DNA from: Halorubrum rutilum
GTDB taxonomy: Archaea > Halobacteriota > Halobacteria > Halobacteriales > Haloferacaceae
Reading direction: 5' to 3'
Assembly (NCBI RefSeq): GCF_024494565.1
Contig: NZ_JANHDN010000006.1
Location: 124,001 to 188,000, forward strand
Length of the DNA: 64,000 nucleotides
Below, piece by piece: positions 50,649 through 59,143 of this stretch. A program made the translations under genes and the position numbers. A model generated the notes under the pieces. That model worked only from the letters and a program-made list of their open reading frames with translations, searched no databases and had not been told where the DNA came from. Every line of letters starts with the position of its first letter. Positions within the stretch are counted from its first letter, which is position 1.

Positions 50649-51125
50649 TCGGCTGAGCTCTCGCTGGGTCCGCCGCTCAAGAGTGACAACCGTATTCAGC
50701 AGCGCCAAAATTCACGCAATTTCGTACGCTCGTCCGGTAGTTCGAGAGTAAGGATTCAAAATCGATCTCCGACCGCTGAGAATCACCACGACTTGATGCT
50801 AATTCGACCTGAAACTGGCCTATCCTCCGAAACTGTGGAACTACAGACCTGGAAAATTATATAGCGATATACAATTTATGATATATTCTATCGTAGGATC
50901 TCACCGCTAGAAGGTCCCACGCTGTCGAATACAGGAGTTGAGTTCCTCAAAGCAGTTGGTCGTGATTATCCTCGTAATCACGACCACTTTGAAGTACCCC
51001 GCCGCCGTCGGTGAACCACGAATGCTGCAACCGGCTCAGAAAGGCGCTTCCCCCAGGTAGAGCCGCCGAGACCGGGTTCCGTGTTTGCTCCGGCTCCGCT
51101 TGACTGTGTCAGTAGAGAGCGTAAG
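50649..51125. other. Region downstream of the transposase, no gene
   Basis: No convincing frame was found. It is A/T-rich in the middle (AAATTATATAGCGATATACA) and contains a strong hairpin at 50957-50986. It should include the right end of the insertion sequence. Confidence 0.4.
50957..50986. repeat. Perfect 12-bp hairpin
   Basis: TGGTCGTGATTA and TAATCACGACCA are separated by six bases (TCCTCG). It may be a terminator, an IS end structure or a recombinase site. Thirteen bases of the right arm and flank recur near 0.63 kb. Confidence 0.55.
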
Positions 51126-51320
51126 GTGGAGTTCAGTACACCGAACCAGCTTCGTGGGACACTTGCAGAGGAAGCCCTGGACGCTGACGAAGAAGACCGT
51201 CGCCGTGAGATCGTACGCGAGTGGGAGCACCTCCAGCGCCGTATCCGAATCATCGGATTCGTCATTCGCGAGTGGGACTTCTTGGCCCCAAAGACAGATT
51301 CCGTCGAGGTCAGCAGGTAG
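51126..51320 (+). CDS. Small charged protein of unknown function
   Basis: 64 residues from GTG: MEFSTPNQLRGTLAEEALDA, then DEEDRRREIVREWEHLQRRI, a hydrophobic turn IIGFVIREWDFL and the tail APKTDSVEVSR. The helical Glu/Arg-rich stretch could form a coiled coil. Upstream extension of the frame is not protein-like. It lies ~70 bp before the antitoxin-like gene. It may be a remnant. Confidence 0.4.
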   Translation: MEFSTPNQLRGTLAEEALDADEEDRRREIVREWEHLQRRIRIIGFVIREWDFLAPKTDSVEVSR

Positions 51321-51389
51321 TTCACCCAATACCCCAATTGTTCACACATGGGGGAACAACTTATCCCCCTGGCACGCGTGGTACATGTT

Positions 51390-51701
51390 ATGAGTCAGGA
51401 ATCGCTCGACGATACGATCAAATTCCGCGCTGGTCCGCTCAAAGAGGCGGCGACCGAACTCGATTCCGTCCATCTTGGCGGAATCAACATCAGCGAACTC
51501 GCACGCGAGGGGCTCACCCAGATGCTACGGCGAACAATGACGGACGACGACAAGATCGCGATTTATGAACGCTATTCGGCGGGGGATCTCTCGGAGGACG
51601 CCGCTCGGGTGCTCCTCGGGGAGGAGTTCGATCTGCTTCAGGAGGACATTGACGCCTTCCGCGAGGCTGTTGAGGACGACACCAGCGACTACCTCGTCTA
51701 A
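51390..51701 (+). CDS. Antitoxin-like small protein
   Basis: 103 residues, MSQESLDDTIKFRAGPLKEA, then GGINISELAREGLTQMLRRT and a Glu/Asp-rich helical tail (DDKIAIYERYSAGDLSEDAA). The layout (short strand, two helices, acidic tail) is that of VapB-like antitoxins, with the UPF0175-like LSEDAARVLLGE segment. The following gene starts on the base after its stop and encodes a PIN-like protein, so the pair should be a toxin-antitoxin module. The ATG at MSQES was chosen because the upstream extension includes non-coding-like sequence. Confidence 0.6.
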   Translation: MSQESLDDTIKFRAGPLKEAATELDSVHLGGINISELAREGLTQMLRRTMTDDDKIAIYERYSAGDLSEDAARVLLGEEFDLLQEDIDAFREAVEDDTSDYLV

Positions 51702-52307
51702 ATGGCCAGCGGCACCGAGCGGTATCCAATTCTGGTCGATACCGACGCGCTGATCGCCGCCGCGAACAGCTCCTTGTGGCCCCGAATCACCGAACACATT
51801 GGGCTCACGACGACGAACATCTGCAAACAGGAACTACAGCGGCACGTTGAGAACACGCGCGAGACAGCTCCGGAGGGAAGCCGGCCGTACCGGCTCCATC
51901 ACGGGAGTGGTGCCGCGCTCGATGCACTCGAGGACTCCGAGACGCCGCTTACTCAGGTAACGAGCGTGCCCCGGCCCCACGGTGCAGACGCCGGCGAGGA
52001 ATCGCTCCGCCAGGAAGTGATACAGAGTCCGGAGGCCGTCGACTACGTCATCTTGATGGACGCGGCCGGCCGCCGGTCGATTCGCCGCGCTGTCGACGAC
52101 CGAGACGGCGATATCCAGGTCGTAGCACCGCCATTTCTGTTCTATATCCTCTATGACAACGACCTCATTTCGCGTCGTGAGTTCTGCGAAGCGTGCGGAG
52201 AGCTGTTGGAACGTGAGGGCTGGACCGGATACAACGCGGTTAAAGCTGCGTGGGAGGGGATTCCGATTGATTGTAGCGATATTCTGGACGACCACCTGCT
52301 CCCGTGA
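51702..52307 (+). CDS. PIN-like toxin candidate
   Basis: 201 residues. The N-terminal strand PILVDTDALIAAANSSLWP carries the acidic residues typical of the first PIN motif (Asp13, Asp15), followed by LTTTNICKQELQRHVE with a Glu and a later DYVILMDAAGRRSIRRAV. It is longer than classic VapC. A C-terminal helical part (FCEACGELLEREGWTGYNAV) is unusual. It lies directly after the antitoxin-like gene and 9 bp before the integrase gene, so all three may be transcribed together. Confidence 0.6.
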   Translation: MASGTERYPILVDTDALIAAANSSLWPRITEHIGLTTTNICKQELQRHVENTRETAPEGSRPYRLHHGSGAALDALEDSETPLTQVTSVPRPHGADAGEESLRQEVIQSPEAVDYVILMDAAGRRSIRRAVDDRDGDIQVVAPPFLFYILYDNDLISRREFCEACGELLEREGWTGYNAVKAAWEGIPIDCSDILDDHLLP

Positions 52308-52316
52308 CAAACCCGT

Positions 52317-53579
52317 ATGAACCAGAACACCCCATCGGCACGTGATGGTACGACACCGCTCACAAGTTCCTTCGAGCGCTATCTCCAAGACAAGGGGAAG
52401 GGCCGCGGCGGCGACGGCGGGAACTACCGCAGGAACGCAGCCCGTGAGCTCGAGCGGTTCGCCGAGTGGGCTACTGGCGACCGCGGTGACGACGACTGGA
52501 CCGGGATCGTCCCCGACGACGTCAACCGCGAGCCGACCTTCGACGATCTCGACGAACGCGTCTTCCGGGAGTACGCTCGGTATCTCGGAGGAGACCGGGG
52601 ACTCAAGCAGAACACGGTACAAACCTATTACCGCTATATCTCTGCGTGGTGTGGCTGGTGTGTTAACGAGGGGTATCTCGAAGCGCATTACGCGCAGCGG
52701 GCGAGTGCGATGGCGCCGCTACCGGAGGACGACGGCCGCAAGCCCGGCGACCAGCAGGCCTGGACGTCCGAACAGCGCCATGCCCTCACCCGTCACGTCA
52801 GCGAGCAGGCGCGCGACGCCGTCGAGGCGTACACGACACTCCCGGAGGATAATGACCCCGTTGGTAGGCAGCGAGCACGCTACGCGGCGCTGAAGGCGGC
52901 TCGTGACCGGGCGCTGGTGTTCGTTCTCGCGTACACCGCCGTTCGGGTCGGGGAGCTACTCCGGGATCCGAACGACCCGCGCCGACGCGGCGTCCGCTGG
53001 GAGGACCTGTCGCTCAATGACGGGAGTATGGACGTCTACCGCAAGAAACAGCAGTGGGACGCCGCGAGCCTCCCCGACCCGGTGATCTCGCCGCTGCAGA
53101 GCTACCGCCAGCTGATGGACCCACCGACCGAGCGCTGGCCGGTGTTTCCAACGTTCGACCAACGGACACTCGCAGAGCTCGTTCAGGATGAGCTCGAAGA
53201 CCGCGGAGAACCCCCGGAAGCAATCACCGAGCGCCGTGACGAATACGCTCGCGATCTACTACTGGCGCTTGATGAGGATATTCGGCCGCCGTCGATTACA
53301 ACGGACGGCGCACGGTCGATTCTCCAACGGCTCTCGGAGGTCGCAGAGATCGATATCGACCATCCCAAACATGATTATCTTGCTCCACACGGTGGTCGAC
53401 GTGGGATGGGGGAGGTACTTGTCCGCGCATTTGGGTATACGGTGGCTGCACGGTACCTTGACAATTCAGAGGAGATGGTTCGAGAGCGGTACTCACATAT
53501 TGAGGCCGGGGAACTGGGTGATGTTGCAACGGAAGCACTCTCAGAGGTTGACGGCCCGGTAAACAACAGCCACATGTAG
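52317..53579 (+). CDS. Tyrosine recombinase/integrase
   Basis: A 420-residue phage-type integrase. An N-terminal SAM-like DNA-binding domain (FREYARYLGGDRGLKQNTVQ, then YYRYISAWCGWCVNEGYLE) precedes the catalytic part with TAVRVGELL (Arg I), YRKKQQWD (Lys), HGGRRGMGEVLVR (His-x-x-Arg) and the nucleophile Tyr in MVRERYSHIEA. It should catalyse integration or excision of a mobile unit at a specific site; attachment sites were not identified. It follows the toxin-antitoxin-like pair on the same strand. Confidence 0.88.
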   Translation: MNQNTPSARDGTTPLTSSFERYLQDKGKGRGGDGGNYRRNAARELERFAEWATGDRGDDDWTGIVPDDVNREPTFDDLDERVFREYARYLGGDRGLKQNTVQTYYRYISAWCGWCVNEGYLEAHYAQRASAMAPLPEDDGRKPGDQQAWTSEQRHALTRHVSEQARDAVEAYTTLPEDNDPVGRQRARYAALKAARDRALVFVLAYTAVRVGELLRDPNDPRRRGVRWEDLSLNDGSMDVYRKKQQWDAASLPDPVISPLQSYRQLMDPPTERWPVFPTFDQRTLAELVQDELEDRGEPPEAITERRDEYARDLLLALDEDIRPPSITTDGARSILQRLSEVAEIDIDHPKHDYLAPHGGRRGMGEVLVRAFGYTVAARYLDNSEEMVRERYSHIEAGELGDVATEALSEVDGPVNNSHM

Positions 53580-53589
53580 CCAACGAAAA

Positions 53590-54309
53590 CAGGCTGTCGG
53601 ATGTCATAGTACTGAAAAAACCTGGCTTCAGGCGCCCCAGATGAGGGCAATGCCGCCGTGGTGACGACCGCGAGCAGTACCTGAAGCAGACGGCCGACCC
53701 ACAGAAAACCTGTGAACTTGTAGTTGTCAAACCGTATACCATGTGACTCGTCCGGTAGCTCCCGGCGTCGTGATCGATGTCCGAAATAAAACAGCACCGT
53801 GATCAGAAACGCAAGCTTGTTGGCGCTCAGCCGGACGGCCGCATCGACGTCAGCAGGGATCACCAGCAATGCCGCTGACTTAGGTGATGACGCTCGCCAG
53901 CACACCGGTGATGGTGTACAGCACGAACGGGACACCGACCGTTGGAAGGACGGCGTGGGTGGCGACGATGGACTCCCCGACGATGGCTGCGTCACCCGTG
54001 GACTAAAGAGCGATGCACAGCGGGATAACGCTCATCAGCAGGAAAATCACGTTCGTGAGACGGCGTCGCAGGCGTCAGCGGTTTGAGACAGCTCGCGACC
54101 ACCATCGCGACGACGCTTCCGAGCGCTGCGATCACGATTGAGAAAATATTCAGTGAGATAAGGCTGACCACACTCGCGAGGATATCAACAGTGAGGAGTG
54201 TTTTTAGAGAGAAGAGATTGCCCTCGTTGATGTTTGTGTTACGTATATTCGCTGTCGCACTTGCCGTATCCTCTCCCCTCGCGAACCACACAAATGAACA
54301 CAGGAGCAC
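53590..54309 (-). pseudogene. Decayed multi-helix membrane protein gene
   Basis: Read on the minus strand, hydrophobic segments appear in different frames: LLTVDILASVVSLISLNIFS, then NVIFLLMSVIPLCIAL, VLPTVGVPFVLYTITGVLAS, KLAFLITVLFYFGH and FLWVGRLLQVLLAVVTTAAL. At least two frameshifts and in-frame stops separate them. The order and spacing suggest one protein with about six helices that has lost function. It overlaps nothing else and lies just beyond the integrase, a usual place for damaged cargo. Confidence 0.6.
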
Positions 54310-54812
54310 AATTTTATATTATACACAATATGGCTCTGACGAATCTTGGCTCACCGAGCGCATATATCCGTTTGTTTTGCCTGTTGAATCCGGTGATGCT
54401 ATGGAGGTCATACTATTTGATGAAGCGATTTTTCCTCTCCGTTGTCGCTGTATTGGATCGATCTTTCTGGTGATTCCGGCCCCTCTCCTTCTGTGTAAAG
54501 GACCCTTCTCAAAACTGTTTTGACAGCGCCACTGAATGTAGCAGAGAAATCTGATACCGCCGATTTCTGCGGAGTTATCCGAGCAGTCGCTTGCTTCGTA
54601 TCTGGCTATGGTTGCGATCCACTCAGAATCAAACTCCGAGGCATTTGTATTAGAAATTTAAGATATTCCATGAAAATGTGGCTATGCGCATGCCTACAAT
54701 GCAGCATCGACTCCGAAGGCTGGTAAGCCGGAGATCTACCTCAATATAGCACTAACTATTGACAACCAGATCCAAACGCTTTTGAGATAGAATTGTGTAA
54801 TTTGCACACGAC
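54310..54812. other. Intergenic region without a convincing gene
   Basis: A 68-codon frame at 54520-54726 has atypical composition (many Cys) and was not called. The end of the region carries the promoter of the surface protein gene. Confidence 0.4.
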
Positions 54813-56471
54813 ATGAAATACAGTTCAGCTGGGTTGATTCGAAAGCTAGCCGTCGTGGGAATCGTACTGCTACTCATCAGCTCATTGGGAGTCGGTATCT
54901 CAGGAACTGCCGCAGAGCGATTCAGTGAGGAGTCCGTTCCAGAACTCGACGCGACAGTTGCTGGAAGTAACACCGTAACGCCGGGCGAGACCACGACGTT
55001 GACGATTGCAGTTCAGAACCGCCACGATGGAGTTACTGACTCCGATCGGGCGATAGAGGACGTCTCACGAGTCGTTCAGGCACACGGAGTCCAAATCGGA
55101 GCTGCGACTGGGACGACCGTTGCGTACGACGACGAGGGGATCCCCCTTGACCTGAAGATGGGAAAACAGAGTGTCGGAACGGTGCGAACTGGCAGTACCA
55201 CGCGGGTTCCACTCACCATCGAGGTGGATGAGTCGGCTGAGCCGGGGACGTACACGGTGCCAATGGATCTCGAGTTTTCGTACATCCGTGATATCTTCGT
55301 CGACAGAGACGACTATACCGTCAACCGGAACACCGGAACTGAAGAGACAAGCGTTACAATTCGCGTTGAGCCGCACGGCCAACTGACGGTCGTCGATGTG
55401 CGCGGCGACGGCCTCTACAAAAATGCCGAGGGCGATGTTGCGGTGACTGTGCGTAATACCGGCAGCGAGGCGATGTCCGATGCGACGCTCTCGCTCGTCG
55501 GCTCACACCACTTCGAACCGCAGAGTAACCGGGCCGCACTCGGTACCGTCGCCCCCGGTGACACGCGCAACGCCACTTTCCAGACCGTAGTCCGTGGAGT
55601 TGAATCTGCCGGGTCGTACGCCGTCGGGTTCCGTGCGGCATACGAGGACGCGAATGGACAGCCAAGTGAATCCTCGATCCGATACGGGAGCGTCGGCGTG
55701 GCAGAGGGCCCGCAGTACAACGTGTCAGTCGAATCGCGTTCGCTCTACGTCGATTCGACCGGGGCAGCGCGCGTTACTGTGACGAATACGGGCGATGTCG
55801 CCGCGACGAACGCACGCGTGTTCGCCGAGCCGAATCAACCGTTTGCTCCGCTGTCGAATGGTGGACAGCTCGGGACGCTTGAACCCGGCGAGTCGGCGAC
55901 TACCGAGGTCAAAATGGAGGTGTCTGACCGCGCACTCGCGCAGTCGTACTCGCTCCCGATTACCGTCGCGCACGATGACGACTACGGAAACACCATCCGC
56001 AGCGACCCGTTGACTGCAGATGTCTCGGTCGGCCCTGAGCGGCAGTTCACCGTGGTCGACACCGCCCAAATCGAGGCGGGCGCGACCGAGCGGATTGAAT
56101 TAACCGTCGAGAATACTGGCGAGAGTGGCTTCAAAGATGCAGTCGTTCGAATCAACGCAGACTCACCGTTTGAGACCGATGACGATACGGCGTACATCGG
56201 CGAGCTGTCACCGGGCGAGCGGGCGACAGTCTCGTACACGCTCACGGCGGGTGAGGCGGCAACGCCGAAATCCTACACCCTTGATACCACGATCAAGTAC
56301 GACAACCCGTTCGATGAGACGGTCGTCTCCGATATCCGGCCAGCTACGGTCGAAGTGACTGAGCCGAGCGGGCCCTCAACTCCACTCGTCCTGACAGCAA
56401 TCGGCGTGCCGGTCCTGCTCGGGGCTGGGATCGTGTTCAAGCGCGACCGACTGCGGCAGTACCTCGGGTAA
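54813..56471 (+). CDS. Secreted, membrane-anchored NEW3/CARDB-like repeat protein
   Basis: 552 residues: a signal peptide (LAVVGIVLLLISSLGVGISG), then three or four beta-sandwich repeats with the pattern of NEW3/CARDB domains (VTVRNTGSEAMSDATLSLVG, VTVTNTGDVAATNARVFAEP, LTVENTGESGFKDAVVRINA), a Pro/Ser hinge and a C-terminal helix TPLVLTAIGVPVLLGAGIVF with a basic tail. It is exposed outside and anchored by its C-terminus. The stop codon directly abuts the start of an RND exporter gene, so the two proteins probably form one system, with this one as the external accessory. Confidence 0.8.
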   Translation: MKYSSAGLIRKLAVVGIVLLLISSLGVGISGTAAERFSEESVPELDATVAGSNTVTPGETTTLTIAVQNRHDGVTDSDRAIEDVSRVVQAHGVQIGAATGTTVAYDDEGIPLDLKMGKQSVGTVRTGSTTRVPLTIEVDESAEPGTYTVPMDLEFSYIRDIFVDRDDYTVNRNTGTEETSVTIRVEPHGQLTVVDVRGDGLYKNAEGDVAVTVRNTGSEAMSDATLSLVGSHHFEPQSNRAALGTVAPGDTRNATFQTVVRGVESAGSYAVGFRAAYEDANGQPSESSIRYGSVGVAEGPQYNVSVESRSLYVDSTGAARVTVTNTGDVAATNARVFAEPNQPFAPLSNGGQLGTLEPGESATTEVKMEVSDRALAQSYSLPITVAHDDDYGNTIRSDPLTADVSVGPERQFTVVDTAQIEAGATERIELTVENTGESGFKDAVVRINADSPFETDDDTAYIGELSPGERATVSYTLTAGEAATPKSYTLDTTIKYDNPFDETVVSDIRPATVEVTEPSGPSTPLVLTAIGVPVLLGAGIVFKRDRLRQYLG

Positions 56472-58817
56472 ATGAACGCGGGAGAACGGATCCAAGATGG
56501 ATTAGAACACGCGGGGCGGTACGCTGCGCGAAATCAGCTCAAGACGATCGTCGTCGTGCTTGTGACAGCGCTCATCGCGGTCAGTGTCGGGGTTGCGGGG
56601 ATCCAGATGAGCATGGGAATGACCCTGTACGTTGAGGACGACTCCCAGACGGCAACCGACTGGGAGACGCTCAAAGAGGACTTCGAAACGGGCAACAACG
56701 TGTTCGTCATCGTGGAGTCCGGCGAGCTTCACGACCCCGAGACGATCCGAGCGATCAACAGGCTCGACAGGCGATACACCGAAAACATCGACGAGACGAC
56801 CACGGTCACTTCATTGGCAGATGTCGTTCGTCAAGGGAACGGCGGCGAGATCCCACAGACCGAAGCGGGAGTCGAACGGGCGATCACGAGGGTGCGCGGA
56901 CAGGGTCCAGAGTCGGCCGCAATGGTTGATCGGCTGGAGCCTGAGTCCGGCACGACGATCATCCTCGCGAGCTACGGTAATGTCGATACGTTCGACAGGG
57001 GTGCGTTCCTCCCACAGCGGGACTCTGACATCATTTACAACAGGGTACAGACAGAGACCGATCTCGCACCGTTACCGCCCGGCATGACGACCACTATCAC
57101 CGGACAACCTGTCTTCGAGAACGCCGCGTTTGGACTCATGTTGCCTGAGATGATCACTCTGTTCGCCGGGGCGTTCGCGCTCATTTTCACTGTAGTCTAC
57201 CTGGTGATGCGCGCGAAAGTGGAGCGGGGCTGGCATGTGTTCCTTCCACTTGGTACGGCGATGATCGCGCTGTTGTACATGATCGGTGCGATGGGTGTGT
57301 TCGGATTCAATTTCAACGCGATTATGCTCGGCGTTATGCCCATCGCGCTCGGGCTAGGAATCGACTATGGGCTGCAGATCCACTCGCGGTACGTCGAGGA
57401 GCGCGAGGCTGGGTGTTCGCCGGAAACTGCTGCAGCGGTCGCCACGCGAACTACAGGCCGTGCCCTACTTATTGCCATGGGTGCGACTGTAATCGGACTG
57501 GGGTCTCTCCTAGTGTCAAGCGTGCCTCCTGTCCGACAGTTTGGGATAACGAGCGCGACCGCTGTGTTGGCGTCAATGGCGCTGTCGGTTACGCTCCTCC
57601 CTGCGCTCCTCGTCCGCTTCGATCGCGATGGGTATTCTCAACAGAGCTCGGACGACGCGACCTCAACCTCGAACGATTGGCTAGAGACCGGCTCCGAACG
57701 GTTTACCAGCATCGTCACCGGGGGACGACCGCTTCTGACGCTGTTCGTCGCCCTCCTGTTGGTCACCGGTGGCGCGTATGCGTACCCACAGGTGGAACCG
57801 AACCAGGAGATGATGGACTTCTGGCCTCAGGACCTTGACGCGAAGAACGATATGGATCGGCTGTCTGACACCGTCGACAGTCCGAAGGTAATGTATGTCA
57901 GTATTAGTGCCGAGAAGGCATATTCACCGGAAACATTCCGTGAGTTGGCTAGATATCAACAGCTCATGCTGGCAAACAACCAGGTGAATGCGGTTCAAAG
58001 TCCAGTGTTGGCTGTCCAGATGGCCAATGATGGCTCGATCCCAAAAACTCGCAACCAACTCGACACGACGTTGGCACAACAAACTGGGTCGGGGATGATG
58101 GCCGTTCGAGATCCAACGGAGACGCCGTCACGCGTCCTCCTGACTTTCTACGTTGATGACGTGGAAGGCGAGGAGGTCCGAACGCTAATCGACGAGTTTG
58201 ACGGGAATGCAGATCTTGCGCTGACCGGTGCCCATGACGTTCGCATCACTGGGAAACCAGTTCTTAATCGGAACGTAATCGAGAACGTTACGGCAGGTCT
58301 GACACCGATGACCATTATCTCGTTCGCGCTCGGATTCGTGTTCCTTTCGTTTGCGTTCCGGTCAGTTCGAGTGTCCGCGATCATTGTCATCAGTGTCGCT
58401 GGCAGTGCGGCGCTCCTTGTCGCCGGAGGAATGTACCTGCTCTCTGTCCCGTGGAATCCCCTCACTATCACGATGTCGTCACTCACGCTCGGAATCGGCG
58501 TGACATATGGAATCCACATTTACGAGCGGTTTGTCTTCGAAACGGAGACTCATGACCGACCGCCGCTTGGGGCTGCGGCCACATCGGTCGCCAAGCTCTC
58601 TAGGCCGATTATTGGGTCTAGTTTCACCACGATCTTTGGATTCGGTATCCTAATCGTCTCGCGATTCCCGGTGCTTGCAAACTTCGGGGTGACAACCGTG
58701 TTGGCGATTGGGCTGTCGCTCGCGACCGCCTTCGGTATCCTCCCCGCCGTATTGACGCTCAGATCGTCTGTCTCTGAGAATAAAGATGCCACCGAGCAAA
58801 TTCCGACTGCCGAATAA
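56472..58817 (+). CDS. RND/MMPL-family exporter
   Basis: A 781-residue RND-superfamily permease with internal duplication: in each half one helix, a large external loop and five helices (first half LKTIVVVLVTALIAVSVGVA, later FGFNFNAIMLGVMPIALGLG-IDYGLQIHSRYVEE; second half PLLTLFVALLLVTGGAYAYP and LTITMSSLTLGIGVTYGIHI). The GIDYGLQ-like segment with a buried Asp is the proton-relay region of the MMPL type; in the second half it reads GVTYGIH, without the Asp. It exports lipids or other hydrophobic molecules. It is co-transcribed with the upstream surface protein. Confidence 0.85.
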   Translation: MNAGERIQDGLEHAGRYAARNQLKTIVVVLVTALIAVSVGVAGIQMSMGMTLYVEDDSQTATDWETLKEDFETGNNVFVIVESGELHDPETIRAINRLDRRYTENIDETTTVTSLADVVRQGNGGEIPQTEAGVERAITRVRGQGPESAAMVDRLEPESGTTIILASYGNVDTFDRGAFLPQRDSDIIYNRVQTETDLAPLPPGMTTTITGQPVFENAAFGLMLPEMITLFAGAFALIFTVVYLVMRAKVERGWHVFLPLGTAMIALLYMIGAMGVFGFNFNAIMLGVMPIALGLGIDYGLQIHSRYVEEREAGCSPETAAAVATRTTGRALLIAMGATVIGLGSLLVSSVPPVRQFGITSATAVLASMALSVTLLPALLVRFDRDGYSQQSSDDATSTSNDWLETGSERFTSIVTGGRPLLTLFVALLLVTGGAYAYPQVEPNQEMMDFWPQDLDAKNDMDRLSDTVDSPKVMYVSISAEKAYSPETFRELARYQQLMLANNQVNAVQSPVLAVQMANDGSIPKTRNQLDTTLAQQTGSGMMAVRDPTETPSRVLLTFYVDDVEGEEVRTLIDEFDGNADLALTGAHDVRITGKPVLNRNVIENVTAGLTPMTIISFALGFVFLSFAFRSVRVSAIIVISVAGSAALLVAGGMYLLSVPWNPLTITMSSLTLGIGVTYGIHIYERFVFETETHDRPPLGAAATSVAKLSRPIIGSSFTTIFGFGILIVSRFPVLANFGVTTVLAIGLSLATAFGILPAVLTLRSSVSENKDATEQIPTAE

Positions 58818-58906
58818 CCTATCTTAGCCGACCGTATTTTTAGAATCTTGGAATTTACACACAATATCAATACACAGTAGTTCCAAATACCACTTGTGAG
58901 ACATCT

Positions 58907-59143
58907 ATGACCAATATTGAGCTCGACTACGCCGTCGACGCGAGAGGTGCAGCATGTCCTGGCCCACTAATGGGCCTCATTGGTAAAATTCGGAATTCCG
59001 AGTTAGGAGACATGATCCGCTTGCTAAGTGACAGCAATCAGTCACTCACCGATGTCTCTGAGTGGATCGGTGAAACGGACAACGAGCTGTTGACTGTTGA
59101 AGAGCATGCTGACCACAATGCATTTTACGTGGAGAAAGCATGA
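58907..59143 (+). CDS. TusA-like sulfur carrier protein
   Basis: 78 residues with the TusA/SirA signature DARGAACPGPLMGLIGKIR, Cys17 being the sulfur-accepting residue and the usual CPxP motif intact. The domain continues through GDMIRLLSDSNQSLTDVSEW. It carries persulfide sulfur between enzymes. Its stop overlaps the start of an SQR-like flavoprotein by 4 bp, so the two act in the same pathway. Confidence 0.85.
   Translation: MTNIELDYAVDARGAACPGPLMGLIGKIRNSELGDMIRLLSDSNQSLTDVSEWIGETDNELLTVEEHADHNAFYVEKA

Noticed and set aside
49000..50800. Possible terminal repeats of the DDE transposon (ACCGCCTCAGAAATCAC near 49.01 kb and ACCGCTGAGAATCACC near 50.77 kb)
   Set aside because: The similarity is in direct orientation, not inverted, and imperfect, so it does not define IS ends.
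54520..54726. 68-codon frame with several Cys
   Set aside because: Cysteine spacing does not fit a zinc site and the composition is unlike haloarchaeal proteins.
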